A stretch of 64,000 nucleotides of DNA from Dorea_D sp963559605 (GTDB lineage Bacteria > Bacillota > Clostridia > Lachnospirales > Lachnospiraceae): assembly GCA_963559605.1 (NCBI GenBank), contig CAUWLL010000004.1, forward strand, positions 33,354 to 97,353, read 5' to 3'. Positions 1 to 10,500 of this stretch are shown piece by piece (position 1 is the first letter of the stretch; every line of letters begins with the position of its first letter). Position numbers and translations under genes: made by a program. Below the pieces are notes generated by a model that worked only from the letters and a program-made list of their open reading frames with translations, was not told the DNA's origin and made no database searches.

Positions 1-27
1 TACATTTAGGTACAGGTCAAAATGCAA

Positions 28-68
28 TTTAGGACGTAGCCCTTTTGAAAAAGGCTACGTCCTAAATA
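28..68 (-). terminator. Intrinsic terminator of the ileS-glgP operon
   Basis: A perfect 14-bp inverted repeat (28-41 against 53-66) encloses an 11-nt loop, just past the glgP stop codon. On the minus strand it is followed by a T-rich stretch, as expected for rho-independent termination of the operon. Confidence 0.8.
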
Positions 69-2519
69 TTATATTTTATTTAGTTTCCAAATATCTTCTA
101 CATACTCTTCAATTGTTCTGTCGGATGAGAATTTACCACAGCATGCGGTCTGCAGAAGCGCCATTTTCGCCCATCTGTCTTTGTCCCTGTATGCTGCTTC
201 CACTTTTTCCTGTGCCTCTGCATAGGCGCGGAAATCTTTTAAAATGAAGTACATATCAGCTTTATCGTAAGCAGTTGTCTTCAAAAGGCTGTTATAGAGA
301 TCTCGGTATCTTTCTCTATTGCCTTCTGCGTAAGTTCCGTCTACAAGCTGCTCTACCACGCGGCGAACTTCCGGATCGTTATTGTATATCTGGTATGGAT
401 CATATCCGCCATTTTTCTCGTAGTTCATAACTTCATCAGAGCTGAGTCCGAAGATAAATGCATTCTCTGCACCCACCTCTTCGACAATCTCTACGTTTGC
501 TCCATCCATTGTTCCGATAGTAGGAACGCCGTTTAACATAAATTTCATGTTACCTGTTCCGGATGCTTCTTTAGAAGCTGTAGAAATCTGCTCGCTCACA
601 TCTGCCGCCGCAAAAATCAGCTCCGCATTGGACACGCGATAATCTTCAATAAATACAACTTTCAATTTCCCGTTAATACTGCGGTCATTATTTACCACAT
701 CTGCAACAGAGTTGATAAGTTTAATAATCTCTTTTGCACGGACATATCCTGCGGATGCTTTCGCACCAAAAATAAATGTTCTCGGATAGAAGCTCATCTC
801 CGGATGCTCTTTCATTTTGTTATACAAATACATCACATGCATGATATTGAGAAGCTGGCGTTTGTACTCGTGCAGTCTCTTTACCTGTACATCGAAAATG
901 GATTTCGGATCAACCTCTACACCGTTGTACTCCAAAATGTATTTTGCAAGACGTTCTTTATTTTTGAACTTAATCTCCATGAACTCTTCTCTTGCTTTCT
1001 CATCATCGGCATACTTTTTAAGTCCTGACATAAGTGACAGATCTGTCGCCCACTTATCTGTTCCGAGTTTCTCTGTCACCCAGTCTGCAAGCAACGGATT
1101 CCCGTGTTTTAAGAAACGTCTCTGAGTAATACCATTTGTCTTGTTGTTGAATTTCTCCGGCATCATCTCATAAAAATCTTTCAGCTCGCGTTTCTTCAAA
1201 ATCTCTGTGTGAAGCCTTGCAACACCATTTACAGAGTAACTCGCTACAATTGCAAGATGCGCCATCTTCACCTGACCGTCGCGCAGAATTGCCATCTTAC
1301 GGATCTTCTCTTCATTTCCCGGATACAAAGACTGTACCTGAAGGATAAATCTGCGGTCAATCTCCTGAATGATCTGGTAAACTCTCGGAAGCAATCTTGA
1401 AAACAGGTCGATCGGCCATTTTTCCAGAGCCTCCGCCATGATCGTATGATTTGTGTACGCACATGCTTTTGTCGTAACTTCCCACGCCTCGTTCCACTCT
1501 AACTGATAATCGTCCAAAAGGATTCTCATAAGCTCTGCAACCGCTACCGTCGGGTGCGTGTCATTCATCTGAAACGTTGCTTTCTCATAAAGTTTACGGA
1601 TGTCGTCATGATCTTTCATATATTTAGAAACAGCTAACTGTAAACTTGCAGATACGAAGAAATACTGCTGTTTCAAGCGGAGTTCTTTTCCGGCATAATG
1701 GTTATCGTTTGGATAAAGTACCTCTACGATCGTCTTTGCAAGATTCTGCTGTTCTACCGCTTTATGATAATCTCCCCGGTCAAAAGATTCTAACTGGAAA
1801 TCCACGATCGGCTCTGCATCCCAGATGCGGAGTGTGTTTACCTGATTATTTCCATAACCTACAATTGGATAGTCATATGGAACTGCCAGTACAGACTCGT
1901 AATTCTCCTGTTTGAATAAAGTCTTGCCTGTCTTATCGTCATACTCTACGCGGATATTTCCTCCAAAACGGATTTCCTGTGCATACTCCGGTCTGCGAAG
2001 TTCAAATGGATTCCCATACTTCAGCCAATTATCCGGCTTCTCTATCTGATAACCATCCTGGATCCTCTGCTTAAACATACCATAGCGGTAACGGATACCA
2101 CAGCCATATGCCGCATATCCGAGAGAAGCCAGCGAATCCAGAAAACAAGCTGCCAGTCTTCCAAGACCTCCGTTTCCGAGCGCCGGATCCGGCTCCTGGT
2201 CCTCTACAAAATTCAGATCGATCCCCAGCTCGTTTAACGCTTCTTTCACTTCATCGTAAGCAGTCATATTGATCAAGTTATTTCCAAGGGCGCGCCCCAT
2301 CAGAAACTCCATAGACATATAATAGACAATCTTTGGATCTTCTTTGTCATATTTCTTCTGTGTCTCGATCCAATTGTCCACAATTGTGTCCTTTACCGCA
2401 TAAGATACTGCCTGATACTGCTCCTGCGGATTTGCTTCCTCAAGCTCCTTACGGAACAGCCTTCTTACATTATCCTGTACGTCTTTTTTAAATGCTGCTT
2501 TATCAAATTTCAACTCCAT
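69..2519 (-). CDS. glgP: Glycogen/maltodextrin phosphorylase
   Basis: This enzyme phosphorolyses alpha-1,4-glucans to glucose-1-phosphate and depends on pyridoxal phosphate. The 816-residue length fits bacterial GlgP/MalP (about 800-840). The cofactor motif EASGTGNMKFMLNG is present, with the Schiff-base lysine at about residue 659, and the N-terminal region carries the family motif DPALGNGGLGRLAACFLDS. The gene begins 3 nt after the ileS stop, with a GAAAGGA ribosome site lying inside the end of ileS, so it should be co-transcribed with ileS and lie downstream of its T-box. No other glycogen gene is visible in the window. The family is certain; preference for glycogen over maltodextrin is not decided by sequence alone. 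Confidence 0.96.
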   Translation of the reverse strand: MELKFDKAAFKKDVQDNVRRLFRKELEEANPQEQYQAVSYAVKDTIVDNWIETQKKYDKEDPKIVYYMSMEFLMGRALGNNLINMTAYDEVKEALNELGIDLNFVEDQEPDPALGNGGLGRLAACFLDSLASLGYAAYGCGIRYRYGMFKQRIQDGYQIEKPDNWLKYGNPFELRRPEYAQEIRFGGNIRVEYDDKTGKTLFKQENYESVLAVPYDYPIVGYGNNQVNTLRIWDAEPIVDFQLESFDRGDYHKAVEQQNLAKTIVEVLYPNDNHYAGKELRLKQQYFFVSASLQLAVSKYMKDHDDIRKLYEKATFQMNDTHPTVAVAELMRILLDDYQLEWNEAWEVTTKACAYTNHTIMAEALEKWPIDLFSRLLPRVYQIIQEIDRRFILQVQSLYPGNEEKIRKMAILRDGQVKMAHLAIVASYSVNGVARLHTEILKKRELKDFYEMMPEKFNNKTNGITQRRFLKHGNPLLADWVTEKLGTDKWATDLSLMSGLKKYADDEKAREEFMEIKFKNKERLAKYILEYNGVEVDPKSIFDVQVKRLHEYKRQLLNIMHVMYLYNKMKEHPEMSFYPRTFIFGAKASAGYVRAKEIIKLINSVADVVNNDRSINGKLKVVFIEDYRVSNAELIFAAADVSEQISTASKEASGTGNMKFMLNGVPTIGTMDGANVEIVEEVGAENAFIFGLSSDEVMNYEKNGGYDPYQIYNNDPEVRRVVEQLVDGTYAEGNRERYRDLYNSLLKTTAYDKADMYFILKDFRAYAEAQEKVEAAYRDKDRWAKMALLQTACCGKFSSDRTIEEYVEDIWKLNKI

Positions 2520-2522
2520 CTG

Positions 2523-5500
2523 CTATTTCCTTTCTACTCCAAGTACTACATTTTCACCGTTGATCTTCCACTCTTTCACATATCCCGCAGGACTGTTCTT
2601 TGTAACGGAAGCTGCCAGTGTTTCTCCGCCGATTTCCTCGGCATGTGCCGCGAATATCTTCTCGGCTTTCTCGGTTCCCTTATAAGTGATCGCAATGTTG
2701 TCCATAACCTCAAAATCAGCTTCTTTTCTCATAGTCTGTACCTTACTGATAATCTCACGCACAAATCCTTCTTCCAGAAGCTCTTCTGTCAGATTCGTAT
2801 CCAGAACAACTGTAATTCCATTGTCATTTTCAGATACATAGCCTTCCATCTGTGCAGACTCGATCAGTAGATCCTCTCGGAACAGTGTAACTTCCTGTCC
2901 GTTCACCTCAAACTTTAAAGCATCCTTTGCATTTAACTCATCCATGGCTGCATTTCCATCCAGCTCAGAAAGCGCTGCCTTAATTCCGCCTAACAGTTTT
3001 CCGTATTTCGGTCCGACTGTCTTTAACTGTGGTTTAAAGGTGTAGGAAGTAAAATCCCGTACCTCTTGTGTAAAGGTCACCGTTTTGATGTTCAACTCGT
3101 CTCTTACGATTTCCTGATAAAACTCTGGAAGCTCAAATCCGGCTTTTACATACATCTGTCCAATCGGCTGGCGGTTCTTGATATTCGCAGTATTTCTACA
3201 TGCACGTCCCATGACAACCAGCTTCAGAACTTCATCCATATGCTGCTCCAGCTCTTTATCGATACAGGTCTCGTCTGCGGTCGGGAAATCGCATAAATGA
3301 ATACTCTCCGGGGCATTTTCATCGATGCTTCTTACGAGATTCTGGTAAATGTCCTCCGTCATAAACGGAATCATCGGAGCCGCCGCTTTACATACTTCCA
3401 CAAGAGCTGTATAAAGCGTCATATAAGCGTTGATCTTATCCTGCTCCATACCTTTTGCCCAGAAACGCTCACGGCTTCTTCTGACATACCAGTTACTCAT
3501 ATCATCTACAAAATCCTGAAGCGCTCTTGCCGTCTCCGGGATCTTATAATTCGCAAGGTTATCATCTACCTCTTTGATCAAAGTATTTAACTTAGATAAC
3601 AACCACTTATCCATAACAGACAGTTTATCATATTCCAATGTATATTTTGTGGCGTCAAAATTATCAATATTCGCATATAGCACGAAAAATGCATAGGTAT
3701 TCCAAAGTGTTCCCATGAATTTTCTCTGACCTTCCACCACTGCTTTTCCATGGAAGCGGTTTGGAAGCCACGGTGCGCTGTTCACATAGAAATACCAGCG
3801 GATTGCATCTGCTCCATATTTCTCCAGTGCATCAAACGGATCCACTGCATTTCCCTTCGATTTACTCATCTTTTGACCATTTTCATCCTGCACATGTCCG
3901 AGAACAATAACATTCTTATACGGCGCTTTGTTGAAAATAAGCGTTGAAATTGCCAGCAGGGAGTAGAACCATCCTCGTGTCTGGTCTACCGCCTCGGAAA
4001 TGAAATCTGCCGGGAACTGTTTCTCGAAAAGCTCCTGATTCTCAAATGGATAGTGAAGCTGTGCGAACGGCATTGCTCCTGAATCAAACCAGCAGTCGAT
4101 CACTTCCGGCACACGGTGCATTGGCTTTCCGCATTTCGGACAACGGATGGTCACTTCGTCAATGTACGGACGATGAAGTTCGATCTCATCCGGACAGTTG
4201 TCGGACATTTCTTTCAACTCTTCGATACTTCCCACAGAGTGCTGATGTCCACACTCGCACTCCCAAATATTTAACGGAGTTCCCCAATAACGGTTACGGC
4301 TGATGCCCCAATCCTGAACATTTTCCAGCCAGTCGCCAAAACGTCCTTTACCGATACTTTCTGGAATCCAGTTGATCGTATTATTATTTGCGATCAAATC
4401 ATCTTTTACCGCCGTCATATTAATAAACCATGACTCACGGGCATAGTAGATAAGCGGTGTATCACATCTCCAGCAGTGTGGATAACTATGCTCAAAATTC
4501 GGAGCATCAAAGAGAAGCTCTCTTGCATCTAAATCTTTTAACACTTCCGGATCTGCTTTTTTTACAAATAATCCGGCAAACGGAGTACTCTCGCTCATCT
4601 CACCTTTTTCCGTAACAAGTTGTACAAAAGGCATATCGTATTTACGTCCGACTTTTGCATCGTCCTCACCGAACGCAGGCGCAATATGAACAACACCGGT
4701 ACCGTCAGTGAGTGTTACATACGTATCACAGGTGATAAAGAATGCTTTCTTGTTCTGTTTTGCGGCTACATCTGCGGCACACTGATATAATGGCTCATAT
4801 TCTTTATATTCTAAGTCTTTTCCCTTATAAGTCTCTAAAACTTCATAAGCCTTCTCGCCTTCTTTCGCAAGTTTTCCGAGAACTGTATCAAGAAGCGCGC
4901 AAGCCATATAGTAAACATAACCGTCGGCAGCCTTTACCTTTGCGTAATCCTCCTCAGGATTTACACATAGCGCGATATTCGACGGAAGTGTCCACGGTGT
5001 TGTTGTCCATGCAAGAAAATATGCATCCTCACCCACGACTTTAAATCTTACGATTGCCGAACGCTCTTTGACATCCTTGTAGCCCTGCGCCACTTCCTGT
5101 GCGGAAAGCGGAGTTCCGCAGCGTGGACAGTAAGGCACGATCTTAAAACCTTTGTATAACAGCCCTTTGTCCCAGATTTGTTTCAGCGCCCACCACTCAG
5201 ACTCGATGAACTCATTGTGGTATGTTACATAGGGGTTCTCCATATCTGCCCAGAAACCGACCGTGCCGGAGAAATCCTCCCACATTCCCTTGTATTTCCA
5301 AACACTTTCTTTACACTTATTGATAAACGGTTCTAAACCATATTCCTCGATCTGATCTTTTCCGTCTAAGCCCAGAAGTTTCTCCACTTCCAGCTCTACC
5401 GGCAGTCCATGCGTATCCCAGCCTGCTTTTCTCGGTACTTCATAACCTTTCATTGTACGGTATCTCGGAATCATATCCTTAATAACACGGGTAAGCACAT

Positions 5501-5672
5501 GACCGATATGCGGCTTCCCATTGGCAGTCGGCGGTCCGTCATAGAACATATACATCTCGCTGCCCTCACGCTGTTTCATACTTTTTTCGAAAATGCTGTT
5601 TTCATTCCAGAATTTTTCTGTCGCTTTTTCTCTGTCCACAAAATTAAGATCTGTTGAAACTTTCTTATACAT
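2523..5672 (-). CDS. ileS: Isoleucyl-tRNA synthetase, long (type 2-like) form
   Basis: A class Ia synthetase that charges tRNA-Ile in the cytoplasm. It has the HIGH motif (PHIGHVLT, near residue 57) and the KMSKS loop (GQKMSKSKGN), followed by the CP1 editing domain, an anticodon-binding domain and a long C-terminal extension. At 1049 residues it exceeds the usual bacterial type-1 enzyme (about 920-930). The N-terminal text (GWDTHGLPVELEVEK, YCPRCGTPLS) resembles the eukaryote-like type 2 clade, known to be relatively mupirocin tolerant; the clade assignment is my inference. A GGAGG site precedes the ATG. Expression is governed by the T-box leader directly upstream, and glgP follows in the same operon. 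Confidence 0.97.
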   Translation of the reverse strand: MYKKVSTDLNFVDREKATEKFWNENSIFEKSMKQREGSEMYMFYDGPPTANGKPHIGHVLTRVIKDMIPRYRTMKGYEVPRKAGWDTHGLPVELEVEKLLGLDGKDQIEEYGLEPFINKCKESVWKYKGMWEDFSGTVGFWADMENPYVTYHNEFIESEWWALKQIWDKGLLYKGFKIVPYCPRCGTPLSAQEVAQGYKDVKERSAIVRFKVVGEDAYFLAWTTTPWTLPSNIALCVNPEEDYAKVKAADGYVYYMACALLDTVLGKLAKEGEKAYEVLETYKGKDLEYKEYEPLYQCAADVAAKQNKKAFFITCDTYVTLTDGTGVVHIAPAFGEDDAKVGRKYDMPFVQLVTEKGEMSESTPFAGLFVKKADPEVLKDLDARELLFDAPNFEHSYPHCWRCDTPLIYYARESWFINMTAVKDDLIANNNTINWIPESIGKGRFGDWLENVQDWGISRNRYWGTPLNIWECECGHQHSVGSIEELKEMSDNCPDEIELHRPYIDEVTIRCPKCGKPMHRVPEVIDCWFDSGAMPFAQLHYPFENQELFEKQFPADFISEAVDQTRGWFYSLLAISTLIFNKAPYKNVIVLGHVQDENGQKMSKSKGNAVDPFDALEKYGADAIRWYFYVNSAPWLPNRFHGKAVVEGQRKFMGTLWNTYAFFVLYANIDNFDATKYTLEYDKLSVMDKWLLSKLNTLIKEVDDNLANYKIPETARALQDFVDDMSNWYVRRSRERFWAKGMEQDKINAYMTLYTALVEVCKAAAPMIPFMTEDIYQNLVRSIDENAPESIHLCDFPTADETCIDKELEQHMDEVLKLVVMGRACRNTANIKNRQPIGQMYVKAGFELPEFYQEIVRDELNIKTVTFTQEVRDFTSYTFKPQLKTVGPKYGKLLGGIKAALSELDGNAAMDELNAKDALKFEVNGQEVTLFREDLLIESAQMEGYVSENDNGITVVLDTNLTEELLEEGFVREIISKVQTMRKEADFEVMDNIAITYKGTEKAEKIFAAHAEEIGGETLAASVTKNSPAGYVKEWKINGENVVLGVERK

Positions 5673-5689
5673 GATGATCCTCCTTTTTT

Positions 5690-5945
5690 CATTAAAAAAC
5701 TCCCGTCCTATCTGTATAGGACGAGAGCATTACTCACGCTTATAAACCACCTAAACATACTATCATATGTCTTTCCTGTAACGGGGAAAATCCGGCATTG
5801 CCTACTCGATGATTCCATTCTTTCGACATCTGCAACTCGGAAGTGATATTCAGATATATCTTACTGATACCGGACTTTCACCGTCTCCGGCTCGCTGCAA
5901 TGTTCTGATATAACTTACTGTCTTCGTCATTGTTGTTCTCTACAC
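5690..5945 (-). promoter_or_regulatory. T-box riboswitch (Ile specifier) of ileS
   Basis: The roughly 250-nt leader upstream of ileS shows T-box hallmarks when read on the minus strand: a Stem I region with AGCCGGAGACGGTGAAAGTC, a probable ATC (Ile) specifier at 5845-5847 within GAATATCACTTCC, the T-box core AGGTGGT (plus-strand complement near 5746-5752), and a terminator hairpin at 5699-5727 followed by T6. The TGGT bulge fits pairing with the ACCA end of uncharged tRNA-Ile. Readthrough on Ile starvation would raise both ileS and the downstream glgP. Confidence 0.88.
5699..5728 (-). terminator. T-box regulated terminator
   Basis: The stem formed by CGTCCTAT and ATAGGACG around a 4-nt loop runs into T6 on the minus strand, immediately before the ileS ribosome site. 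It is the OFF-state terminator of the T-box. Confidence 0.82.
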
Positions 5946-5951
5946 TCTGTA

Positions 5952-5981
5952 ATTATAAGTAAAAACCCCTTGATTCGTCAA
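5952..5981 (-). promoter_or_regulatory. ileS promoter overlapping an upstream terminator
   Basis: On the minus strand TTGACG (5981-5976) and TATAAT (5957-5952) are separated by 18 nt, a near-consensus sigma-A promoter just upstream of the T-box leader. The -35 box lies inside the hairpin that ends the preceding gene. Confidence 0.75.
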
Positions 5982-5993
5982 GGGGTTTTTACT
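5961..5993. terminator. Terminator after the D-Ala-D-Ala carboxypeptidase gene
   Basis: AAAAACCCCTTGA and TCAAGGGGTTTTT form a 13-bp stem around a 4-nt loop. The A and T runs make it bidirectional; on the minus strand it ends the carboxypeptidase transcript. Confidence 0.85.
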
Positions 5994-6018
5994 TGCAACA
6001 CGCATTTTATCTTTCTTT

Positions 6019-7473
6019 TTAACGTCTTCTGCGTCTCTTTCTTCGTTTCTTCCTGCATCTTGCGATTCTCACAAAAAACCATAAGATCAGTATCATCAGT
6101 AAGATCGTCAGTCCTGCAAGAACGAGAATTTCTTTTTTGCTCCTATCTTTCAGCTTATCGATAACTCCAAGCGCTTTCTCATCCTTTTTCTTTGATTCTT
6201 TTCTCTTTGTTACCTTTTTCTCCGATTTTTGCTTATGCTTTTCTAGATAACTTTGGCTCAGTTTTGCTCTTGCCGAGCCGACAAAATTCCCGCCGTAGCT
6301 GTAAGTTAAAACCGCCTCACCGCTTCGCTCCGGATCCTCGGTCAATTTCATTTCAAGGTCTGCAAACGCAGCTCCTTTCGGAAGCATAACATAACCGCTT
6401 GTCTTACCGCTTTCATCCGCCAGAATTTCCTCCACATCCTCGGAGGTTTCTTGTCCGTTCACCGAAATTTTTTCAAAATTATCAAATCCATACTCAAACA
6501 GATTCTTTGTATCCGGGTAAATATGAATGCCTCCTCTGGTTCTCAGTACTACACACACAAGTCTCCTATCGCCTTTTTCAGCCATGGTGATCAATGTGGA
6601 TAATGCATCCGACGTAAATCCCGTCTTTCCGCCGACAGCATACTTGTAATACGCCTCCCTCTGTGGCTGCAACATCTTGTGTTTCTGCTGGAACACATGC
6701 TCTTCACAAGTAGAGCTTTTGGGAATCTTATACTCTGTTGTCTGCACGATCTTGAAAAACTCAGGATGTTTGAAAAGCTCTCTCCCGATCAGCGCCATAT
6801 CCCTGGCGCTGGTATAATGGTTCGCATCGTGAAGTCCGTTTGTATTCACAAAATTAGAGTTTGTTCCGCCAAGTTCCTTACACCGGAGATTCATCTGCTC
6901 TACAAACCAGGCATAGTCGTGCCCTGCCATCTTCCCTACATTCTCTCCTACCGCGTACGCCGCCTCGTTTCCCGAAGCAAGGAGCGTAGCGTAAAGCGCC
7001 TGCTCTAAAGTGATCTTATCTCCCTCTTTTAAGCCTACGGCGGAATCTCCGGGCTGGAGAAAAGATACGCAGTCATGAGAAAACACAACCGGATCTTCCG
7101 CTGCGCCGTTTTCCAACGCCACAAGCGCCGTCAACACCTTTGTAATACTGGCCGGATAATGCTGGTCGTCAATATTCTTTCCGTACAGTACCGCTCCGGT
7201 ATCTACATCCATCACAATTCCTGCATAGCCATATGTTCCGGGTCCCTGAGGCCAGTTTGGGATCTCATTGGTCTGAACCGGCATGTCATAGATCTGCTTC
7301 TGCCGCTTCTTTTCCTCCTTATTTCGCTCCTCTTCTGTCATTCCTTCTGGAAACGGTTCCTCTTTTTGAATCTTCGGGACTGCCTGAGCAGTCACTCCCA
7401 CACTGATACACAGTGCAAATATCATAAGTACGCTTAACAATCGCTGTACTGCTTTCTTACTTAACATCTTCAT
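6019..7473 (-). CDS. D-alanyl-D-alanine carboxypeptidase (S11 family, DacF-like)
   Basis: A penicillin-binding protein that trims the terminal D-Ala from peptidoglycan stem peptides outside the membrane. All three active-site motifs are present: SITK (nucleophile at about residue 109 from the chosen start), SGN in LLASGNEAAY, and KTG in VGGKTGFTSD. The protein has a signal peptide (LLSVLMIFALCISVG) and, unlike the amphipathic anchor of classic PBP5, a true C-terminal hydrophobic segment followed by an Arg/Lys-rich tail (RKKRRKRRRRR). The frame is open further upstream from a GTG at 7503, but the ATG at 7473 has a better-placed AAGGA site and starts directly at the signal peptide. It appears to be a single-gene unit. 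Confidence 0.93.
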   Translation of the reverse strand: MKMLSKKAVQRLLSVLMIFALCISVGVTAQAVPKIQKEEPFPEGMTEEERNKEEKKRQKQIYDMPVQTNEIPNWPQGPGTYGYAGIVMDVDTGAVLYGKNIDDQHYPASITKVLTALVALENGAAEDPVVFSHDCVSFLQPGDSAVGLKEGDKITLEQALYATLLASGNEAAYAVGENVGKMAGHDYAWFVEQMNLRCKELGGTNSNFVNTNGLHDANHYTSARDMALIGRELFKHPEFFKIVQTTEYKIPKSSTCEEHVFQQKHKMLQPQREAYYKYAVGGKTGFTSDALSTLITMAEKGDRRLVCVVLRTRGGIHIYPDTKNLFEYGFDNFEKISVNGQETSEDVEEILADESGKTSGYVMLPKGAAFADLEMKLTEDPERSGEAVLTYSYGGNFVGSARAKLSQSYLEKHKQKSEKKVTKRKESKKKDEKALGVIDKLKDRSKKEILVLAGLTILLMILILWFFVRIARCRKKRRKRRRRR

Positions 7474-7528
7474 TTTTATTTGTATTCCTTCATTTATTCT
7501 CACAGTCTGAACTTAAAAGTTTTGTCAC

Positions 7529-10500
7529 TTACACAATGATCTTCCAATGATTCTTTCCTTCTAATTTCACACTATACAATACCTGATCCGCGCGCATAAA
7601 CGCTTCTTCCAGTGTATCTTCCCGGCGTATCTTCGTTCCCCCGATAGAAATACCGCACCATCCTTTTTCCATCAGATCGATCTCCTTAAGACAACTCATG
7701 AGCCTCTGCATTAATTCCCGCACGTCTTTATCATCAACGATCTTTCTGCACAATAGGATAAATTCATCGCCGCCCATCCGGCACACAAGATCGTCTCTGC
7801 GCACAGACGTCCGCAGTACATTTGCCACATTCTTCAGAACCTCATTTCCCTTCATATGTCCGAAATTATCATTCACCTTTTTAAAGTCATCCAGGTCTGC
7901 CACAAAGAGCCATTCTCCCGTTCTTTTCTCTTTGCTGAACACCTTTTCAAACTCCCTGTAATTCAAAAGTCCCGTCATCGGGTCTCTCTTTGCAAGCTCT
8001 GCTAATGTATAAGCCGCTTCCTTCTCCTCCCTAAGCTGTTCCGCCAGCGTTTTAGGATAGAATTCGCCGTCCGCCTGGTCTCCATTCGGTAATGACTGAT
8101 GTACATGTGCAATCTTCCATCTTCCTTCGGATTTTCGGTATAAAACAGTAAAACGTGTATCCATGTCGATCGTTACCTGTTTGTCTTCACTCTCCCACCA
8201 TATAACCAGACCGCCATATACGAACGTAACTTCCGGTGAAACTTCCTTTTCCTCACACCAGAATTCTTTAAATTCAAAATGGATATTTTTTCTTTCTATG
8301 ATTTCTGCGGAAATCGCTTCGGAAAGCGCCTCCAGACTTTCATAGAATTCATGCTTCCCTGTTCCGATAACTACAGCGTCTTCTATAAATTCATCCGACA
8401 GGTTGGACGTCTGGCTCCTGTCTCCGAAAAAATAGATTTCCCATATCTTTTTCGTATACGCTTTAAAATCTATTTTCCGGTCCCCTTCTGTGCAGACATT
8501 TTTATCCAAATCCTCAGAAACTACTTCTGTTACTTCTGTTTCTGACCTTTTGGCAAGTATATCACTTGTAAACACTTCTGCACTGACAGGACGGCTGTAT
8601 AAATAACCCTGCGCTTTGTCACATCCGATCCGTTTCACAAATTGTTCGTCCTGTTTCGTTTCAACTCCTTCCATAACTGTAGAAATCGATAATTTCTTCG
8701 ACATGCGGACAACCTCTTCTACAATGATACGGGTATTTTCTTCCCGGTCTTCCATCGCCTCTTTAAGAAATGCCCTGTCCAATTTTACCTCATCGATTTT
8801 TAACCTTCCCAGTGTATTAAGAGAAGAATATCCGCTTCCAAAATCATCCATAGATATTCGAAAACCTTTTGCTCTTAACCGGTTCAGCCGCAGATTCATT
8901 TTCTCCACATCTTCTATTACAAGATCTTCTAAAATTTCTAATATGATCAAAGATGCCGAAATCTGATACTTCTCCAGACAAGCGTACAATTTCTCCTCAT
9001 AATTCTCTTTATAGAATGTCAGCTTTGACTGATTGACGGAAACCGGCACCGGCTCATACCCCGCATCTATCCATGCGCGAAGCTGACGGCACACTCTCTC
9101 GAACATATACAGATCTAAGTTCGCACAAAATCCGTTTTTCTCAAAAACCGGAATAAAATCTCCGGGATATATCATACTTCCGTCGCTTTTTATCCAGCGT
9201 ACCAACGCCTCTGCTCCTGCCAGAGAGTTCTTCTCCAGATCGATTTTCGGCTGAAGGAACAAACGAAACTCTTCATTGTCTATTGCCGCGCTTGCATGTC
9301 TTTCTACATAATTTTGAAGCTGCTCCTGTTCGTAGAGTTCTTTGTTAAAAAAACATATATTTTCTTCTTGATTTTTCTTCGCCTTTTCAAGCGCAAACAT
9401 GGCATGAACGATCACGTCATGAAGCTCTTCATCCTCATAAAATCCGGCAATCCCGCATCGCATGGCAACATGGTAATTTGTAGCTTTAATCTCATTTGTC
9501 TCACTAATCCGATCGCAGATTTCAAGAATCCGTTCTCTCAGACGTTCTTTTTCGTTTTCTTTGAGCAGCAAGTAGAACATATCGGCATTCTCTCTGCACG
9601 TATATTCTTCTTCGCCAATCGCTTCTTGCAATACTCGCGCAATATACTGTAACAGCTTGTCCGCCTGTTCCCTTTTAAAAAATTCGTTAATAAATTTGAA
9701 CTGACGCACATTCAATACTACGATCGAAGATTCCCTGCCTTTTTTTAACTCCGCCTCTGCTAATTCTACGAAATGCTTTACATTATAAAGTCCCGTCAGC
9801 TTATCATAATATGCCGCTTTTTGGAACATACGATAAATCCGCTTCGTCATTCGATAACCATAAATCAGTGTAAAGACAAACAATCCGCTGACAAGTACAT
9901 AAAATATTATGGCGGTATATACAAGCCGGTACAGATTTCGATTTACATTTTCTGAAGAATTAATGCACAGCAAATACCATCCATTCACATCCATAGGCTC
10001 AAACAATGCAGAATACTCTTCTTCGTCATAATAAAAAGAGACCTTTGCATTTTCACGTTTCCCCATAGCATTTTTGACTTCATTCATTGCTTCTTCCCGC
10101 AAGTACGGAGCTTCCAGAATATTAAAATATTTTTCCGAATCAGCGGAAGGATCCGAACTAATGATAAATTTCCCGTCCATGTTTATAAGATGTACCGAAC
10201 CGCTCCCGTAAAACACTTGCCGTTTTTCCAAAACTTTAGAAAACACATCAACCCTGGATGTTGCAGTCAGTGAACCTACTACTTTATCCTCATAATAGAC
10301 CGGAACTCCAAAAACGAAGACTTTCTGCTTAGAAAGCTGCCCCATAAAAGCATCCGACACTGCTTGTTCTCCCCGGTAAGATTTCTTTACAATATCCTGT
10401 AACTGCGGTTTCATCTCCTCCAGAGATGTATCATAAAGCATATCAGAATCTGAAAGGGTGTATATCCCTTCCCCTTCCATATCAAAATAACCGACATATA

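Noticed and set aside
804..1125. Plus-strand frames inside glgP
   Set aside because: They are antisense shadows of a conserved enzyme without start signals.
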